DNA of 64,000 nt from positions 160,109-224,108 of the forward strand of contig CBCXVT010000010.1 of the NCBI GenBank assembly GCA_965178635.1, read 5' to 3'. Source of the stretch: GCA-2733415 sp965178635. GTDB taxonomy: Bacteria > Bacteroidota > Bacteroidia > Flavobacteriales > Flavobacteriaceae. The translations under genes and the position numbers were made by a program. Shown here piece by piece: positions 48,267-56,904 of the stretch (its first letter is position 1; the number at the start of each line of letters is the position of its first letter). The notes below the pieces were generated by a model. It did no database searches. It saw only the letters and a list, made by a program, of their open reading frames with translations, and was not told the DNA's origin.

Positions 48267-48578
48267 ATGACAGACAAAAAACAAGACAAGAATAAATATA
48301 AGAAACTAGTAATCGGGATTGTTCTTGATGTTATTGGTATGATTTCATTTACACTACCGTTAATAGGTGAGTTCGGAGATGTTATTTGGGCACCTTTATC
48401 GGCTTTAATCATGACACGAATGTATAAAGGTACAACAGGTAAAATAGCTGGGTTAGTAGGATTTATAGAGGAAATAGCACCTGGTTTGGATGTAATACCA
48501 ACTTTTACCTTAACATGGATTTATCAATATGTGTTAAAAGATAAGTTGGGTAAAAAAGATATTATTGATATAGGCTAA
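48267..48578 (+). CDS. Small conserved membrane protein, unknown function
   Basis: The 103-residue protein has a lysine-rich start (MTDKKQDKNKYKK), then a helix LVIGIVLDVIGMISFTLPLIG and the compact motif GEFGDVIWAPLSALIMTRMYKG. It ends GFIEEIAPGLDVIPTFTLTWIYQYV. It is likely an integral membrane protein with two or three helices. I do not know its role. It stands alone, with a strong terminator after it. The 262 bp before it, shared with the start of icd, shows nothing definite. Confidence 0.7.
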   Translation: MTDKKQDKNKYKKLVIGIVLDVIGMISFTLPLIGEFGDVIWAPLSALIMTRMYKGTTGKIAGLVGFIEEIAPGLDVIPTFTLTWIYQYVLKDKLGKKDIIDIG

Positions 48579-48580
48579 AC

Positions 48581-48615
48581 AAAAAAAGGCTTCTGAATTT
48601 CAGAAGCCTTTTTTT
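48581..48615. terminator. Bidirectional terminator, 17-bp perfect stem
   Basis: AAAAAAAGGCTTCTGAA (48581-48597) is the exact complement of TTCAGAAGCCTTTTTTT (48599-48615). It separates two convergent genes and lies 2 bp from the stop of the TonB receptor. Confidence 0.92.
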
Positions 48616-48617
48616 GT

Positions 48618-50858
48618 TTATAAATTCAAAGATAATCCAAAAACAATATTCCGTCCTTGGTTGTAAATGCCATCGGTTTTTAATCGAGATAAATGATTGA
48701 TATAGTTTTTATCAAATAGGTTATTTACACCTAAATTCAAATTAATTGCTTGTTTTGATATTGTAAATTGTGTTGAAGCACCAATATTCACTAAATCATA
48801 ATGTTTAGACTCTTTTTCAGAATAGCTAATGTTATTCTGTTTGAAAACATTCTTTAAACTTATAAAAGCTTCTGTTGCGTTCTTTTTATTTGATGCTTTA
48901 TCAATTGTAAATGCAATTTTTGTATTAATTGAATTTGCAGGAATTAATGGTAAATATGTGTTGTCACTTAATTGTCCAGTAACAGTTTCAAAACTACTGT
49001 TTAGATGCAACCAATCAAGTGGGTGAGGGTGTAAGTGAATACCAACTTCACCACCATATAATGTTGCGTCATCTTGTAGGTATCTAAAAACTTGTGCATC
49101 ATCAATAACCGCATTTGTTGGATTGATGAAAATGTAATTATTTATTGAATTATAGAATCCATTAGCAAAAACTTCAAAATGTTCGCTTTTGTAGTTAAGG
49201 TTAAGGTCTAACTGAATGTTTTGTTCGTTTTTTAAATTGATATTACCAATTTCATATCTGTTACTACCTTCATGTTCACCATCAGAGGTTAATTCTGCAA
49301 GATTAGGTGCTCTAAACCCGGTAGCTATATTGATACGCCCTGTGATTTTAGACGTAATATCTGTTTTAAAACCAATCGCACCATTAAAACTGTTATATTC
49401 TTTTTGTTGTTTTGTTTCTAGCAGATTAATATTTCTGTAATCATAACGCACACCAAACTGAACAGCGTGTTTATTCCAGTGGTAATGCGCGGTACCGAAT
49501 AAACCAGCATCAGTAGTTGTTGCATCAGGAATTAAAATTTCATCTCCAAAATTCTTATTGCTTTGAAACATTCCTTGGGTACCAACAATAACTTCAAAAT
49601 CATTACGTTTTTCAAACTCATATTTGAAATTGTAATTTAATGTGTTTAAGTGCATCTCTAAAGCTGGGGCTAATCCTTCCTCTTCATCATGATGTTCGTC
49701 TTCCTCTTCATGGTCTTCCTCGTGCTCGTCTTCATGTTCACCATGATGGTGTTCTTCTTCAAACTCTTTACGGTTATTAAAGGTGTAACCAAGCGTCATG
49801 TCAAGTTTACCTTTATTAAGTTTAGTTACCGAATGTAAACTTAATACGTGGTTTTCAATTGCTTGATTTGGTAATAAAGGTTTGATATTATCGTTTTGTA
49901 TACCAATTTCTTCAGGAATACCTAAACGGCTGAAGTTTAAATTATAACGCAAGTCATTAGTTGTTTTTCCAATATTGAACCCAAGACCAGTTTTTAAATC
50001 ATATTCTGAAAAACGTGAATTTGTAACGTGCGTATCATTAAACTGATAATCTGCATGTTGTTGCATTGAAAAACGAGCTAATAGTTTTACATTTTCGGTA
50101 GAATTTTTTATTCCAAAATTTGTAGAAACACCATTTGTATTTGAAAAGTACTTAGTTGCTATATCAATATCTAATGAATCTTTTGGGGCGTATAATTCTG
50201 GATTTAAAAATAGTACTCCACCAATTGCATCTGAACCATAGAGTAGAGAAGCAGGACCTTTGATGATTTCAACACTCTCAATACCTGCGCTACTAACACC
50301 CAATCCATGCTCTTCGCCAAACTGTTGATTTTCTAATCTAACCCCTTGTGTGTAAACTAATACACGGTTACTACTTAAACCCCTGATTACAGGTTTACCG
50401 ATACCGTTTCCTGTGCCGATTTGATTGATTCCTGGAACATCACTTAATTGACTGGCTAGATTATTAGTATTTGATAATGATGCAGTTTTTACCTTTTCAA
50501 CAGTCATTACATTGTCTTTTTGAAGCTTATGAAATGGCGCTGAAATCAATATACCTTCTAGTTCTAATGCAGTTGGATGCAATTGAAAGTCTTTTGTTAA
50601 ATCAGACTCAATGAGTATTTCTTTATGGATCTCTTGATAGCCTAAGTATGATATATATATATTATGATTTCCAGATGGAATGTTAGTAATTGTAAAGCTC
50701 CCATCTGTAGAAGTGGATATTCCTTTATTTGCAGATTTTAGATAAATAGTAACATTTGCTAAAGGTAATTTGGTGTTTTCATCTGTTATATAGCCAGATA
50801 GTTTGTGTTGCGAAAAACAACACGTGCTTATAAAAAGCAGTGTATATAAAATTCTCAT
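48618..50858 (-). CDS. TonB-dependent receptor with a His/Glu-rich loop, probable metal uptake
   Basis: The 746-residue protein has the signal MRILYTLLFISTCCFS, a CarboxypepD-reg-like domain (HKLSGYITDENTKLPLANVTIYLK), and the plug with PGINQIGTGNGIGKPVIRGLSSNRVLVYTQGVRLENQQFGEEHGLG. The barrel ends GRNIVFGLSLNL. At about residues 366-394 an extracellular loop is almost purely His, Glu and Asp (EEEHHHGEHEDEHEEDHEEE). Such loops are known in zinc receptors of the ZnuD type, so zinc or another divalent metal is the likely substrate. A small His-rich exported protein is encoded 69 bp upstream on the same strand. Confidence 0.88.
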   Translation of the reverse strand: MRILYTLLFISTCCFSQHKLSGYITDENTKLPLANVTIYLKSANKGISTSTDGSFTITNIPSGNHNIYISYLGYQEIHKEILIESDLTKDFQLHPTALELEGILISAPFHKLQKDNVMTVEKVKTASLSNTNNLASQLSDVPGINQIGTGNGIGKPVIRGLSSNRVLVYTQGVRLENQQFGEEHGLGVSSAGIESVEIIKGPASLLYGSDAIGGVLFLNPELYAPKDSLDIDIATKYFSNTNGVSTNFGIKNSTENVKLLARFSMQQHADYQFNDTHVTNSRFSEYDLKTGLGFNIGKTTNDLRYNLNFSRLGIPEEIGIQNDNIKPLLPNQAIENHVLSLHSVTKLNKGKLDMTLGYTFNNRKEFEEEHHHGEHEDEHEEDHEEEDEHHDEEEGLAPALEMHLNTLNYNFKYEFEKRNDFEVIVGTQGMFQSNKNFGDEILIPDATTTDAGLFGTAHYHWNKHAVQFGVRYDYRNINLLETKQQKEYNSFNGAIGFKTDITSKITGRINIATGFRAPNLAELTSDGEHEGSNRYEIGNINLKNEQNIQLDLNLNYKSEHFEVFANGFYNSINNYIFINPTNAVIDDAQVFRYLQDDATLYGGEVGIHLHPHPLDWLHLNSSFETVTGQLSDNTYLPLIPANSINTKIAFTIDKASNKKNATEAFISLKNVFKQNNISYSEKESKHYDLVNIGASTQFTISKQAINLNLGVNNLFDKNYINHLSRLKTDGIYNQGRNIVFGLSLNL

Positions 50859-50927
50859 ATAATTTGTAATATTAAATAGTTTACCAAAGTTTGTGACTGA
50901 GGTATATTTTTTTAATTCTAAAAACGA

Positions 50928-51275
50928 TTAACTATTTAATTGAGGTGGACCTCTAAGCGGAGTGCTGTTTATATAGGTTTCTGTAACGAATATACAGTTG
51001 TAATTATCTTTAAGGAAGATATATTCTGAAAATGTGATTTTTTCAGACCATACTATAAGAGAAGTGTATATTTGTGGTGTAGCATATAGCTGAATAAAAC
51101 TACAATCAAACTCTATTTCATGAAGATGAGTATTACTTCTATCATGACAGTCAATAAGATGATGTTCTTCGTGTTCAAATGAATGAATAAGATTAAGCAC
51201 AGAAGGTGTTAGTAGGACCGAGATAAGCCCGACTAATGCAACTGATTTTAATATGTTATTCAAAATTTTATTCAT
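50928..51275 (-). CDS. Small His/Cys-rich exported protein, probable metal-related
   Basis: The 115-residue protein has an N-terminal hydrophobic segment (ILKSVALVGLISVLLTPSVLNLI), a signal peptide or anchor. It is followed by HSFEHEEHHLIDCHDRSNTHLHEIEFDCSF, a cluster of seven His and two Cys that could bind zinc or copper. It sits just before the His-loop TonB receptor. Its own start overlaps the stop of the DUF6787-like gene by one base. A role in metal capture or sensing is inferred from residues and context only. Confidence 0.7.
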   Translation of the reverse strand: MNKILNNILKSVALVGLISVLLTPSVLNLIHSFEHEEHHLIDCHDRSNTHLHEIEFDCSFIQLYATPQIYTSLIVWSEKITFSEYIFLKDNYNCIFVTETYINSTPLRGPPQLNS

Positions 51276-51775
51276 TAAAGAAACGTTTTAAATCCCATTC
51301 TAGTTAGCATTTTCTTTTCAAATGCCCAGAAAAATTGAAATTGTCCAAACAACCATCCAAAAATAACTAAAAGTACTTGATAAATAGGGAATATAATTAA
51401 AATTCGTAACGTCCAAAATAAAAATGAGTTGGAAATAGAATCTTTCAAATCTAAAAATTCAATGATTGGGCCAGATATTTTAGTTGCAGTTGAACCAGTT
51501 ACTGCAAACACTAAAAATATGGCGATGAGTTCCCATTGATAAGTCACTTCCCATCTTATAGCTAAATGTTTAAAGAGTTTTAATGTCACGTTTAAAATAC
51601 CGTAAGCAACAATTAATGTTAAAAATACAAGTAATATTAAATTAGGCGAAGAGAATTTTGAAAGAATGACTTTTGCCAAGGCGTAGCCACTAAATAATAA
51701 AGCAAAAATTCCTAAAACAGGAAATACTAATTGCCAGTTTTGTTTTATGTCCCAACGATCTTTAATTTTTTGCAT
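51275..51775 (-). CDS. Four-helix membrane protein (DUF6787-like)
   Basis: The 166-residue protein starts MQKIKDRWDIKQNWQLVFPVLGIFALLFSGYAL and has about four transmembrane helices. It ends FGQFQFFWAFEKKMLTRMGF. I recall this as DUF6787, found in many Bacteroidota; function unknown. Its stop overlaps the next start by one base, so it is translationally coupled to the His-rich protein and probably shares its transcript with the metal receptor. Confidence 0.72.
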   Translation of the reverse strand: MQKIKDRWDIKQNWQLVFPVLGIFALLFSGYALAKVILSKFSSPNLILLVFLTLIVAYGILNVTLKLFKHLAIRWEVTYQWELIAIFLVFAVTGSTATKISGPIIEFLDLKDSISNSFLFWTLRILIIFPIYQVLLVIFGWLFGQFQFFWAFEKKMLTRMGFKTFL

Positions 51776-51859
51776 TCTTTGAAATTTGACACAAAAATAT
51801 ACAATCGTTTTTGTAAAAAAAATAAATAATAGCTTAGAATAATGAAATGTTGAAATAAA

Positions 51860-52246
51860 TTATAATTTTTGCTTATACTTTTTTTGAAAATAGTTGAAGT
51901 ACATAAAAAGTTTGTAATTTACTTCTAAGCCATAATCCAAATGAGAATCGTAGTTAATACTCATTTCGTATAAATTAGTATCGTATTTAATGGGTTGTGA
52001 AACTCTTTGATTCCATGAAGTTATATAAGACTGATTTTTTATTTCTAAGGCTGATTGTGAATAATTAGACATTGGTTTTTGTGTTATTAGCCAACTGCTA
52101 AACCCAGGCTCAATAATGATAACTTCATATTCTAATTCTTTATTTTCAATGACTAACTTATCATCATTAGTTGTTAACGTAGGATCAATTACAGTGCTAG
52201 CACAGGATGTGCAGATAAACAATATAATGTATATTAAGCGTTTCAT
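51860..52246 (-). CDS. Lipoprotein (DUF6146-like)
   Basis: The 128-residue protein begins MKRLIYIILFICTSC, a lipoprotein signal with Cys15. The mature part has EYEVIIIEPGFSSWLITQKPMSNYS and ends with an aromatic stretch, SHLDYGLEVNYKLFMYFNYFQ. I recall this pattern as DUF6146 of Flavobacteriia; its job is unknown. It is separated from its neighbours by gaps of about 80 bp on either side. Confidence 0.75.
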   Translation of the reverse strand: MKRLIYIILFICTSCASTVIDPTLTTNDDKLVIENKELEYEVIIIEPGFSSWLITQKPMSNYSQSALEIKNQSYITSWNQRVSQPIKYDTNLYEMSINYDSHLDYGLEVNYKLFMYFNYFQKKYKQKL

Positions 52247-52280
52247 AAAAAAATAAAGATTTATATAAAGATATGAAATT

Positions 52281-52311
52281 AAAAAGCTGAACTAAGAAAG
52301 TTCAGCTTTTT
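52281..52311. terminator. Intrinsic terminator between DUF937 and DUF6146-like genes
   Basis: AAAAAGCTGAACT pairs with AGTTCAGCTTTTT around a 5-nt loop. It ends the DUF937 gene (minus strand). Confidence 0.88.
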
Positions 52312-52328
52312 AAAATATATTATAAGTT

Positions 52329-52970
52329 TTATTTACCGAATAAGCCTCCTAAAAGGCCACCTAATCCTCCTTTTTTGTTGCTTCCAGAATTTAAAACCAT
52401 TCCGGCAACGTCATCTAATATTGACCCATCACCATCACCGTCTAAAACAGATTCGATAAGAGATTGCTGCTGGGGTGCCGCACTACCACCACCTAATAAA
52501 CCTCCAAGTAAATCGCCCATACCATTTGAGTTAGACACATTTTGTTGTTTGCTTTGTTTTCCTAAGTACCCCATGACTAAAGGTGCTGCAATTTGTAAAA
52601 TTTGCATAATTGTATCAGAATCCATACCTGATTTTTTTGATAAGGCATTAGTGACATTATTCTGAGAACCACCTAAAACGTGCCCTAAAATACCTGCACC
52701 GTCTTGCATTACATTAGCATCAACGCCTCCGTTAAATAACCCACCAAGATTATCTAAAATTGAACCATCATGTTTACCTGATAAAGCACCCATTAAACCT
52801 TGTGCTCCTTCAGGAGTTGCAGCATTTCTTTTCATAGCACCCATTAAAACAGGTAAAGCCATTGTTAATACAGAAGATGTTTTATCAGTCGACTGACCTG
52901 ATTGTTGAGCAACTCCATTGATGATGGTTTTACCCATATCACTATTTAATAAATCTAATATTCCAGACAT
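52329..52970 (-). CDS. DUF937 family protein
   Basis: The 213-residue protein begins MSGILDLLNSDMGKTIINGVAQQSG and repeats a DUF937 helical pattern (VLTMALPVLMGAMKRNAATPEG, then ITHALSKK-like TNALSKKSGMDSDTIMQILQIAAPLVMGYLGK). Gly-rich linkers and a Gly/Leu tail (GGLGGLLGGLFGK) follow. It has no signal peptide, so it is probably cytosolic and helical. The function of the family is unknown. It is a single-gene unit. Confidence 0.88.
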   Translation of the reverse strand: MSGILDLLNSDMGKTIINGVAQQSGQSTDKTSSVLTMALPVLMGAMKRNAATPEGAQGLMGALSGKHDGSILDNLGGLFNGGVDANVMQDGAGILGHVLGGSQNNVTNALSKKSGMDSDTIMQILQIAAPLVMGYLGKQSKQQNVSNSNGMGDLLGGLLGGGSAAPQQQSLIESVLDGDGDGSILDDVAGMVLNSGSNKKGGLGGLLGGLFGK

Positions 52971-53040
52971 GTTATTTTTGTATATTGGTTAATAATGACC
53001 AACAATTTACAAAAATATGAGTTAAGAAATAGATAAATGT

Positions 53041-53991
53041 TTACGTTAATTGAATAATAATCTTCTGTGCTAATTCAACAGCAATTCTTTCTTGTGTTTC
53101 TATTGTAGCTCCTCCAATATGCGGTGTTAACGAGATTTCAGGATTCATTAATATTTGAATTTCTGGTTTTGGCTCGTTTTCAAATACGTCTAAAGCGGCG
53201 TATTTTATTTGTTCTACTTCTATAGCATTAATTAAAGCAACTTCATCAATAACACCACCACAAGATGTATTTACAATACCAACACCTTTCTTCATTTGAT
53301 CAATTTGATGTTGACTAATTAGATAATTGTCTTGTTTTGGTACGTGAAGACTGATAAAATCTGCTTCTTTTAAAACAGTATCTAAAGTTTGTGTTTCAAT
53401 ATTAAAATCTATAGACGTTCCGTTATAAAAGGGAAGTGTAATTGTTGTTGTTTTTATTGATGTGCAATTTGCAATAACTTTCATACCAAGACCTAAAGCT
53501 ATTTTCGCAACTTCTTGTCCGATGTTTCCAAAACCAATTATTCCAATTGTTTTCCCTCTAAGTTCTGTACCTTGTGAGAATTGTTTTTTTAAGTCTTTAA
53601 ATCTACTATCGCCTTCCAAGGGCATTTCTCTATTAGATTGGTGTAAAAATCTGACCATTCCGAACAAATGAGCAAATACCAATTCTGCAACTGAATTTGC
53701 AGATGCAATTGGAGTATTTATAATTTTGAGACCCTTATTAATAGCATGGCTCACTGCTATGTTGTTCATGTCATTACCAGCTCTTCCAATAACTTTTAAG
53801 CTAGGACAAGCATCAATAAGTTCTTCAGTTATTTTTGTGATACCTCGAACAACAATACCATCTATAACGTTTAAGTTGATAAAGTTTTCTAACTGATTTT
53901 GGGCAACAGTTGTCGTTAAAACTTCAAATCCAGATTCTTTTAATAGAGTAATGCCGCTTTCTGATAAACCGTCTGCGATTAAAATTTTCAT
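53041..53991 (-). CDS. serA: D-3-phosphoglycerate dehydrogenase-like protein with altered catalytic residues
   Basis: From the ATG at 53991 (MKILIADGLSESGITLL), 2 bp after the serC stop, the product has 316 residues. It has the 2-hydroxyacid dehydrogenase fold: a Rossmann motif GKTIGIIGFGNIG and the catalytic His in SLTPHIGG (His291). The Arg of the usual NxARGG motif is missing: it reads NTSCGG (Cys244, codon TGT at 53260-53262). Also GRGGVGMDNID-type text is GRAGNDMNNIA, and the Asp after the second strand that binds the NAD ribose is not present (KVIANCTS). It should oxidise 3-phosphoglycerate for serine synthesis, and its place after serC supports this, but activity is doubtful. Confidence 0.82.
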   Translation of the reverse strand: MKILIADGLSESGITLLKESGFEVLTTTVAQNQLENFINLNVIDGIVVRGITKITEELIDACPSLKVIGRAGNDMNNIAVSHAINKGLKIINTPIASANSVAELVFAHLFGMVRFLHQSNREMPLEGDSRFKDLKKQFSQGTELRGKTIGIIGFGNIGQEVAKIALGLGMKVIANCTSIKTTTITLPFYNGTSIDFNIETQTLDTVLKEADFISLHVPKQDNYLISQHQIDQMKKGVGIVNTSCGGVIDEVALINAIEVEQIKYAALDVFENEPKPEIQILMNPEISLTPHIGGATIETQERIAVELAQKIIIQLT

Positions 53992-53992
53992 A

Positions 53993-55063
53993 TTAAATAG
54001 ATTTTTCAAATTCTTGCAGAACTTTAACTAAAGCTTCTACACTTTCTAATGGTAAGGCATTGTATAATGAAGCTCTATAGCCGCCAACACTTCTGTGGCC
54101 GTTTAAACCGCTAATACCTGCGTTAGCCCATGTGTTATCAAATTGTTGTTTTAGACTTTCATCTTTTAAAGAAAATGTCACATTCATAATACTTCTATCT
54201 TCAATTGCTACATTCCCTTTAAAGAGCGAGTTTCTGTCAATCTCAGTATATAATAACTCAGCTTTTTTATTATTGACTTTTTCTATAGCAGAAATACCGC
54301 CTAAATCTTTCAACCATTGCAAGGTTAACATTGACACATATATAGGGAATACGGCTGGAGTATTCAACATGCTGTCCTTTGCAATGTGTTGCTGATAATC
54401 TAACATTGTAGGGATTTGCCTACCTGTTTTTCCAAGAATGTCATTTTTTACAACGACTAACGTTGTTCCTGATGGTCCCATGTTTTTTTGAGCGCCGGCA
54501 TAAATAAGATTAAATTGAGTAAAATCTAATTGTCTAGAAAATATATCTGAGCTCATATCACAAACTGTAATACCGTTATGCTTTGGAAACGCTTTCATTT
54601 GAGTTCCAGCAATAGTATTATTACTTGTACAATGGAAATAATCTATATCCGATGGAATACTGTAGTTTTTGGGTATATATGAGTAGTTTTTATCCTTTGA
54701 TGATCCAACTACAATTGCTTCACCAAATAGTTTTGCTTCTTTAATGGCTTTGTCAGACCATGTACCTGTATTTGTATATGCTGCTTTTCCGTTAAGCTTC
54801 ATTAGGTTGTAAGGTGTCAGTAAAAACTCAGAACTAGCGCCACCATGTAAAAATAAAGCCGTGTAGCCTTTGTTTTCTAAGCCTAACAGTTCTAATGCTA
54901 AATGTCTTGCTTTTTCTATTACTGCCACAAAATTTTCACTCCTGTGTGAAATTTCAATAAGAGATAAGCCTAATCCGTCAAAATCTAAAACAGCTTCAGA
55001 GGCTTTTTTTAACACTTCTTGCGGCAATATACATGGCCCAGCACTAAAATTATGTATTTTCAT
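53993..55063 (-). CDS. serC: Phosphoserine aminotransferase
   Basis: The 356-residue PLP enzyme makes phosphoserine from 3-phosphohydroxypyruvate and glutamate. It begins MKIHNFSAGPCILPQEVLKKAS, with LFLHGGASSEFLLTPYNLM for PLP phosphate, CDMSSDIFSR, and the Schiff-base Lys in LIYAGAQKNMGPSGTTLVVV. The C-terminus holds GLNGHRSVGGYRASLYNALP, which binds substrate phosphate. It is 5 bp after the LuxC-like gene and 2 bp before serA in one operon. Confidence 0.96.
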   Translation of the reverse strand: MKIHNFSAGPCILPQEVLKKASEAVLDFDGLGLSLIEISHRSENFVAVIEKARHLALELLGLENKGYTALFLHGGASSEFLLTPYNLMKLNGKAAYTNTGTWSDKAIKEAKLFGEAIVVGSSKDKNYSYIPKNYSIPSDIDYFHCTSNNTIAGTQMKAFPKHNGITVCDMSSDIFSRQLDFTQFNLIYAGAQKNMGPSGTTLVVVKNDILGKTGRQIPTMLDYQQHIAKDSMLNTPAVFPIYVSMLTLQWLKDLGGISAIEKVNNKKAELLYTEIDRNSLFKGNVAIEDRSIMNVTFSLKDESLKQQFDNTWANAGISGLNGHRSVGGYRASLYNALPLESVEALVKVLQEFEKSI

Positions 55064-55068
55064 ATGTC

Positions 55069-56130
55069 TTATAAATTAGCTAGAAATTCAAGCGTATTTA
55101 CGCCGTCTGCAAAATCAGTCAATTTTGGTTTTTGAGTTTCCCCAAATTTAATTTCTGTGTCAATAAAATTATTTGCAACTACGCACTGAATTTTATTTTT
55201 ATCAATTTTTAATCGTGCTTTTAAGCTTTCTAAATCGTCATATTTCTCATAGAATAATGATGAAATAGGAGATGAGTAGCTTTGATCTTCTTTAAGCATT
55301 AAAAAACCATTTTCGAGTAAATCAAATAAACTCATTAAGTAAACGGCCTTGTTATAATCGTAATTGTTAGCGTATCTGGCGTTGTTAATGATATCTTTAT
55401 GTTTAAAAACGGCGTTAAATAGTTTGTCAAAATTGTAATCTTGTGGTACAAATATTTTAGAAACACTTCTGCAGCCTAGCCCGAAATAAGTAAAGATGTC
55501 ATCAGATAAAGCACTTAGTTGTTCCTCGGTTTCATGTCCAGTTAGTACTGCTACAGAATTTCTATTTTCTCTAATAATTGATGGGTATTTCCCGAAATAG
55601 TAGTCAAAATATCTAGCGGTGTTTGAGCTTCCTGTTGCAATTACTGCATCAAATCCATCAAGTTTTTCTTCTGTAAATTTAATTTTGTTTCTAAATTCAT
55701 CACTTACATACTGTAAATATTTTGCTAAAATTGGTAATAAATGCTTATCATTAGATGATTGTTTTACAATTACAGAATGCCCTGAAATTAACACTGATAG
55801 GAAATCATGAAACCCAACAAGTGGAATGTTTCCTGCCATGATAATTGCTATGTTTTTTGATGAATTATCGTTTAGATTATGATTTGTGGTAAATAGCTCT
55901 AAATTGCTTTTATTAAGAGTGTTACTCCATCCTTCGCAAGAAAATAAAACGTTTTCTAAAGTAAACCATCCGTTAAATTCATAAGCCCGTTCTACTTGCA
56001 TTTTAAAGGCATCAAAAAACAAATCGTTATGTGGAATAGCATTATTTTTTATAATTCCTTTAGTGGTAAACTGACTTAAAAAATCACCTAATTGTGAAAA
56101 TGCTAAAATTCTAGTATTTAATTTGCTCAT
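55069..56130 (-). CDS. LuxC-like acyl-CoA reductase
   Basis: The 353-residue protein is of the acyl-CoA reductase (LuxC) type seen in many Bacteroidota next to ferredoxin and serCA genes. It shows SKNIAIIMAGNIPLVGFHDFLSVLISGHSVIVKQSSND, a nucleotide-binding loop, and the catalytic-Cys region FTYFGLGCRSVSKIFVPQDY. The family reduces acyl-CoA to aldehyde with NADPH. The biological reason for its link to serine synthesis is unknown. It leads the minus-strand operon with serC and serA, divergent from the ferredoxin gene. Confidence 0.88.
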   Translation of the reverse strand: MSKLNTRILAFSQLGDFLSQFTTKGIIKNNAIPHNDLFFDAFKMQVERAYEFNGWFTLENVLFSCEGWSNTLNKSNLELFTTNHNLNDNSSKNIAIIMAGNIPLVGFHDFLSVLISGHSVIVKQSSNDKHLLPILAKYLQYVSDEFRNKIKFTEEKLDGFDAVIATGSSNTARYFDYYFGKYPSIIRENRNSVAVLTGHETEEQLSALSDDIFTYFGLGCRSVSKIFVPQDYNFDKLFNAVFKHKDIINNARYANNYDYNKAVYLMSLFDLLENGFLMLKEDQSYSSPISSLFYEKYDDLESLKARLKIDKNKIQCVVANNFIDTEIKFGETQKPKLTDFADGVNTLEFLANL

Positions 56131-56135
56131 TTATC

Positions 56136-56166
56136 TTGTATCTAAATAGTTTTGGCGCTATTTTTG
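56136..56166 (+). promoter_or_regulatory. Promoter of the ferredoxin gene
   Basis: TTG at 56136-56138 and TATTTTTG at 56159-56166 are 20 bp apart. The 5' leader would be about 85 nt. The promoter starts only 6 bp from the divergent LuxC-like start codon. Confidence 0.72.
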
Positions 56167-56258
56167 CACCAAAGATTTTTGATTTGTTTTTCAATGACTG
56201 CAAAGATAATCATTGTGTTAAAAGCAAAACAACTTATTTTAATTAAAAGAGAAGAGCT

Positions 56259-56612
56259 ATGGCAATTATTATAACAGATGAATGTATAAACTGTGGTGCA
56301 TGTGAGCCAGAATGCCCAAATACAGCAATTTATGAAGCTTCGGATGATTGGCGTTATGCTGATGGAACATCTTTAAAAGGAGATTTGGTATTAACCAATG
56401 GAAAAACTGTAAATGCTGATGAAGCTCAAGAACCCGTAAGTGACGAAGTATATTATATTGTACCAGATAAATGTACTGAGTGTAAAGGATTTCATGAAGA
56501 ACCACAATGTGCTGCGGTATGCCCAGTAGATTGTTGTGTGCCTGACGATGCTGTTATTGAAACAGAAGAAGAGCTATTGGCTAAACAATCATTTATGCAC
56601 CCTGAAGGTTAA
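56259..56612 (+). CDS. 4Fe-4S dicluster ferredoxin
   Basis: The 117-residue protein has the first cluster motif CINCGACEPECPNTAIYE near the start. The second half of the ligands lies in DKCTECKGFHEEPQCAAVCPVDCC, separated by an insert of about 50 residues (residues about 25-75). This Alvin-type layout (two [4Fe-4S] clusters) is standard in Bacteroidota. It is a small electron carrier in the cytosol, and it is probably co-evolved with the divergent acyl-CoA reductase operon. Confidence 0.95.
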   Translation: MAIIITDECINCGACEPECPNTAIYEASDDWRYADGTSLKGDLVLTNGKTVNADEAQEPVSDEVYYIVPDKCTECKGFHEEPQCAAVCPVDCCVPDDAVIETEEELLAKQSFMHPEG

Positions 56613-56631
56613 GTCAATATTATATTATCAT

Positions 56632-56655
56632 AAAAGAGCTTTTTTAAGCTCTTTT
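56632..56655 (+). terminator. Intrinsic terminator after the ferredoxin gene
   Basis: AAAAGAGCT pairs with AGCTCTTTT around TTTTTA, about 20 bp after the stop. Confidence 0.8.
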
Positions 56656-56734
56656 ATTTGTTAAAAAAAGACTAATTATTTAACAGTCAGTTGAAAAAAC
56701 CTTATTTTAGCAATCTCATTTAAAATATTTTAAG

Positions 56735-56806
56735 ATGAATACTATAGTAAAATACGCGATTTCAGTTTTAATAGGTTTCTGTGTTTTTATTTTAGCTTTT
56801 TTCTAG
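56735..56806 (+). CDS. Possible 23-residue single-helix membrane peptide
   Basis: An ATG at 56735 opens a 23-codon frame, MNTIVKYAISVLIGFCVFIL and AFF, ended by TAG at 56804. The peptide is a single hydrophobic helix with one Lys, as in known tiny membrane proteins. It lies between a terminator and ychF, so it would need its own promoter, which I cannot identify. It may be real or chance. Confidence 0.4.
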   Translation: MNTIVKYAISVLIGFCVFILAFF

Positions 56807-56904
56807 TAAAAAAACGCATTACACCTCTTAATTAACCTCAAGTTTCCTGCAGAGAAACAAATAAAATATGTAGTTTTGCAGACTTAATATTTTAGTCTCA
56901 TATC

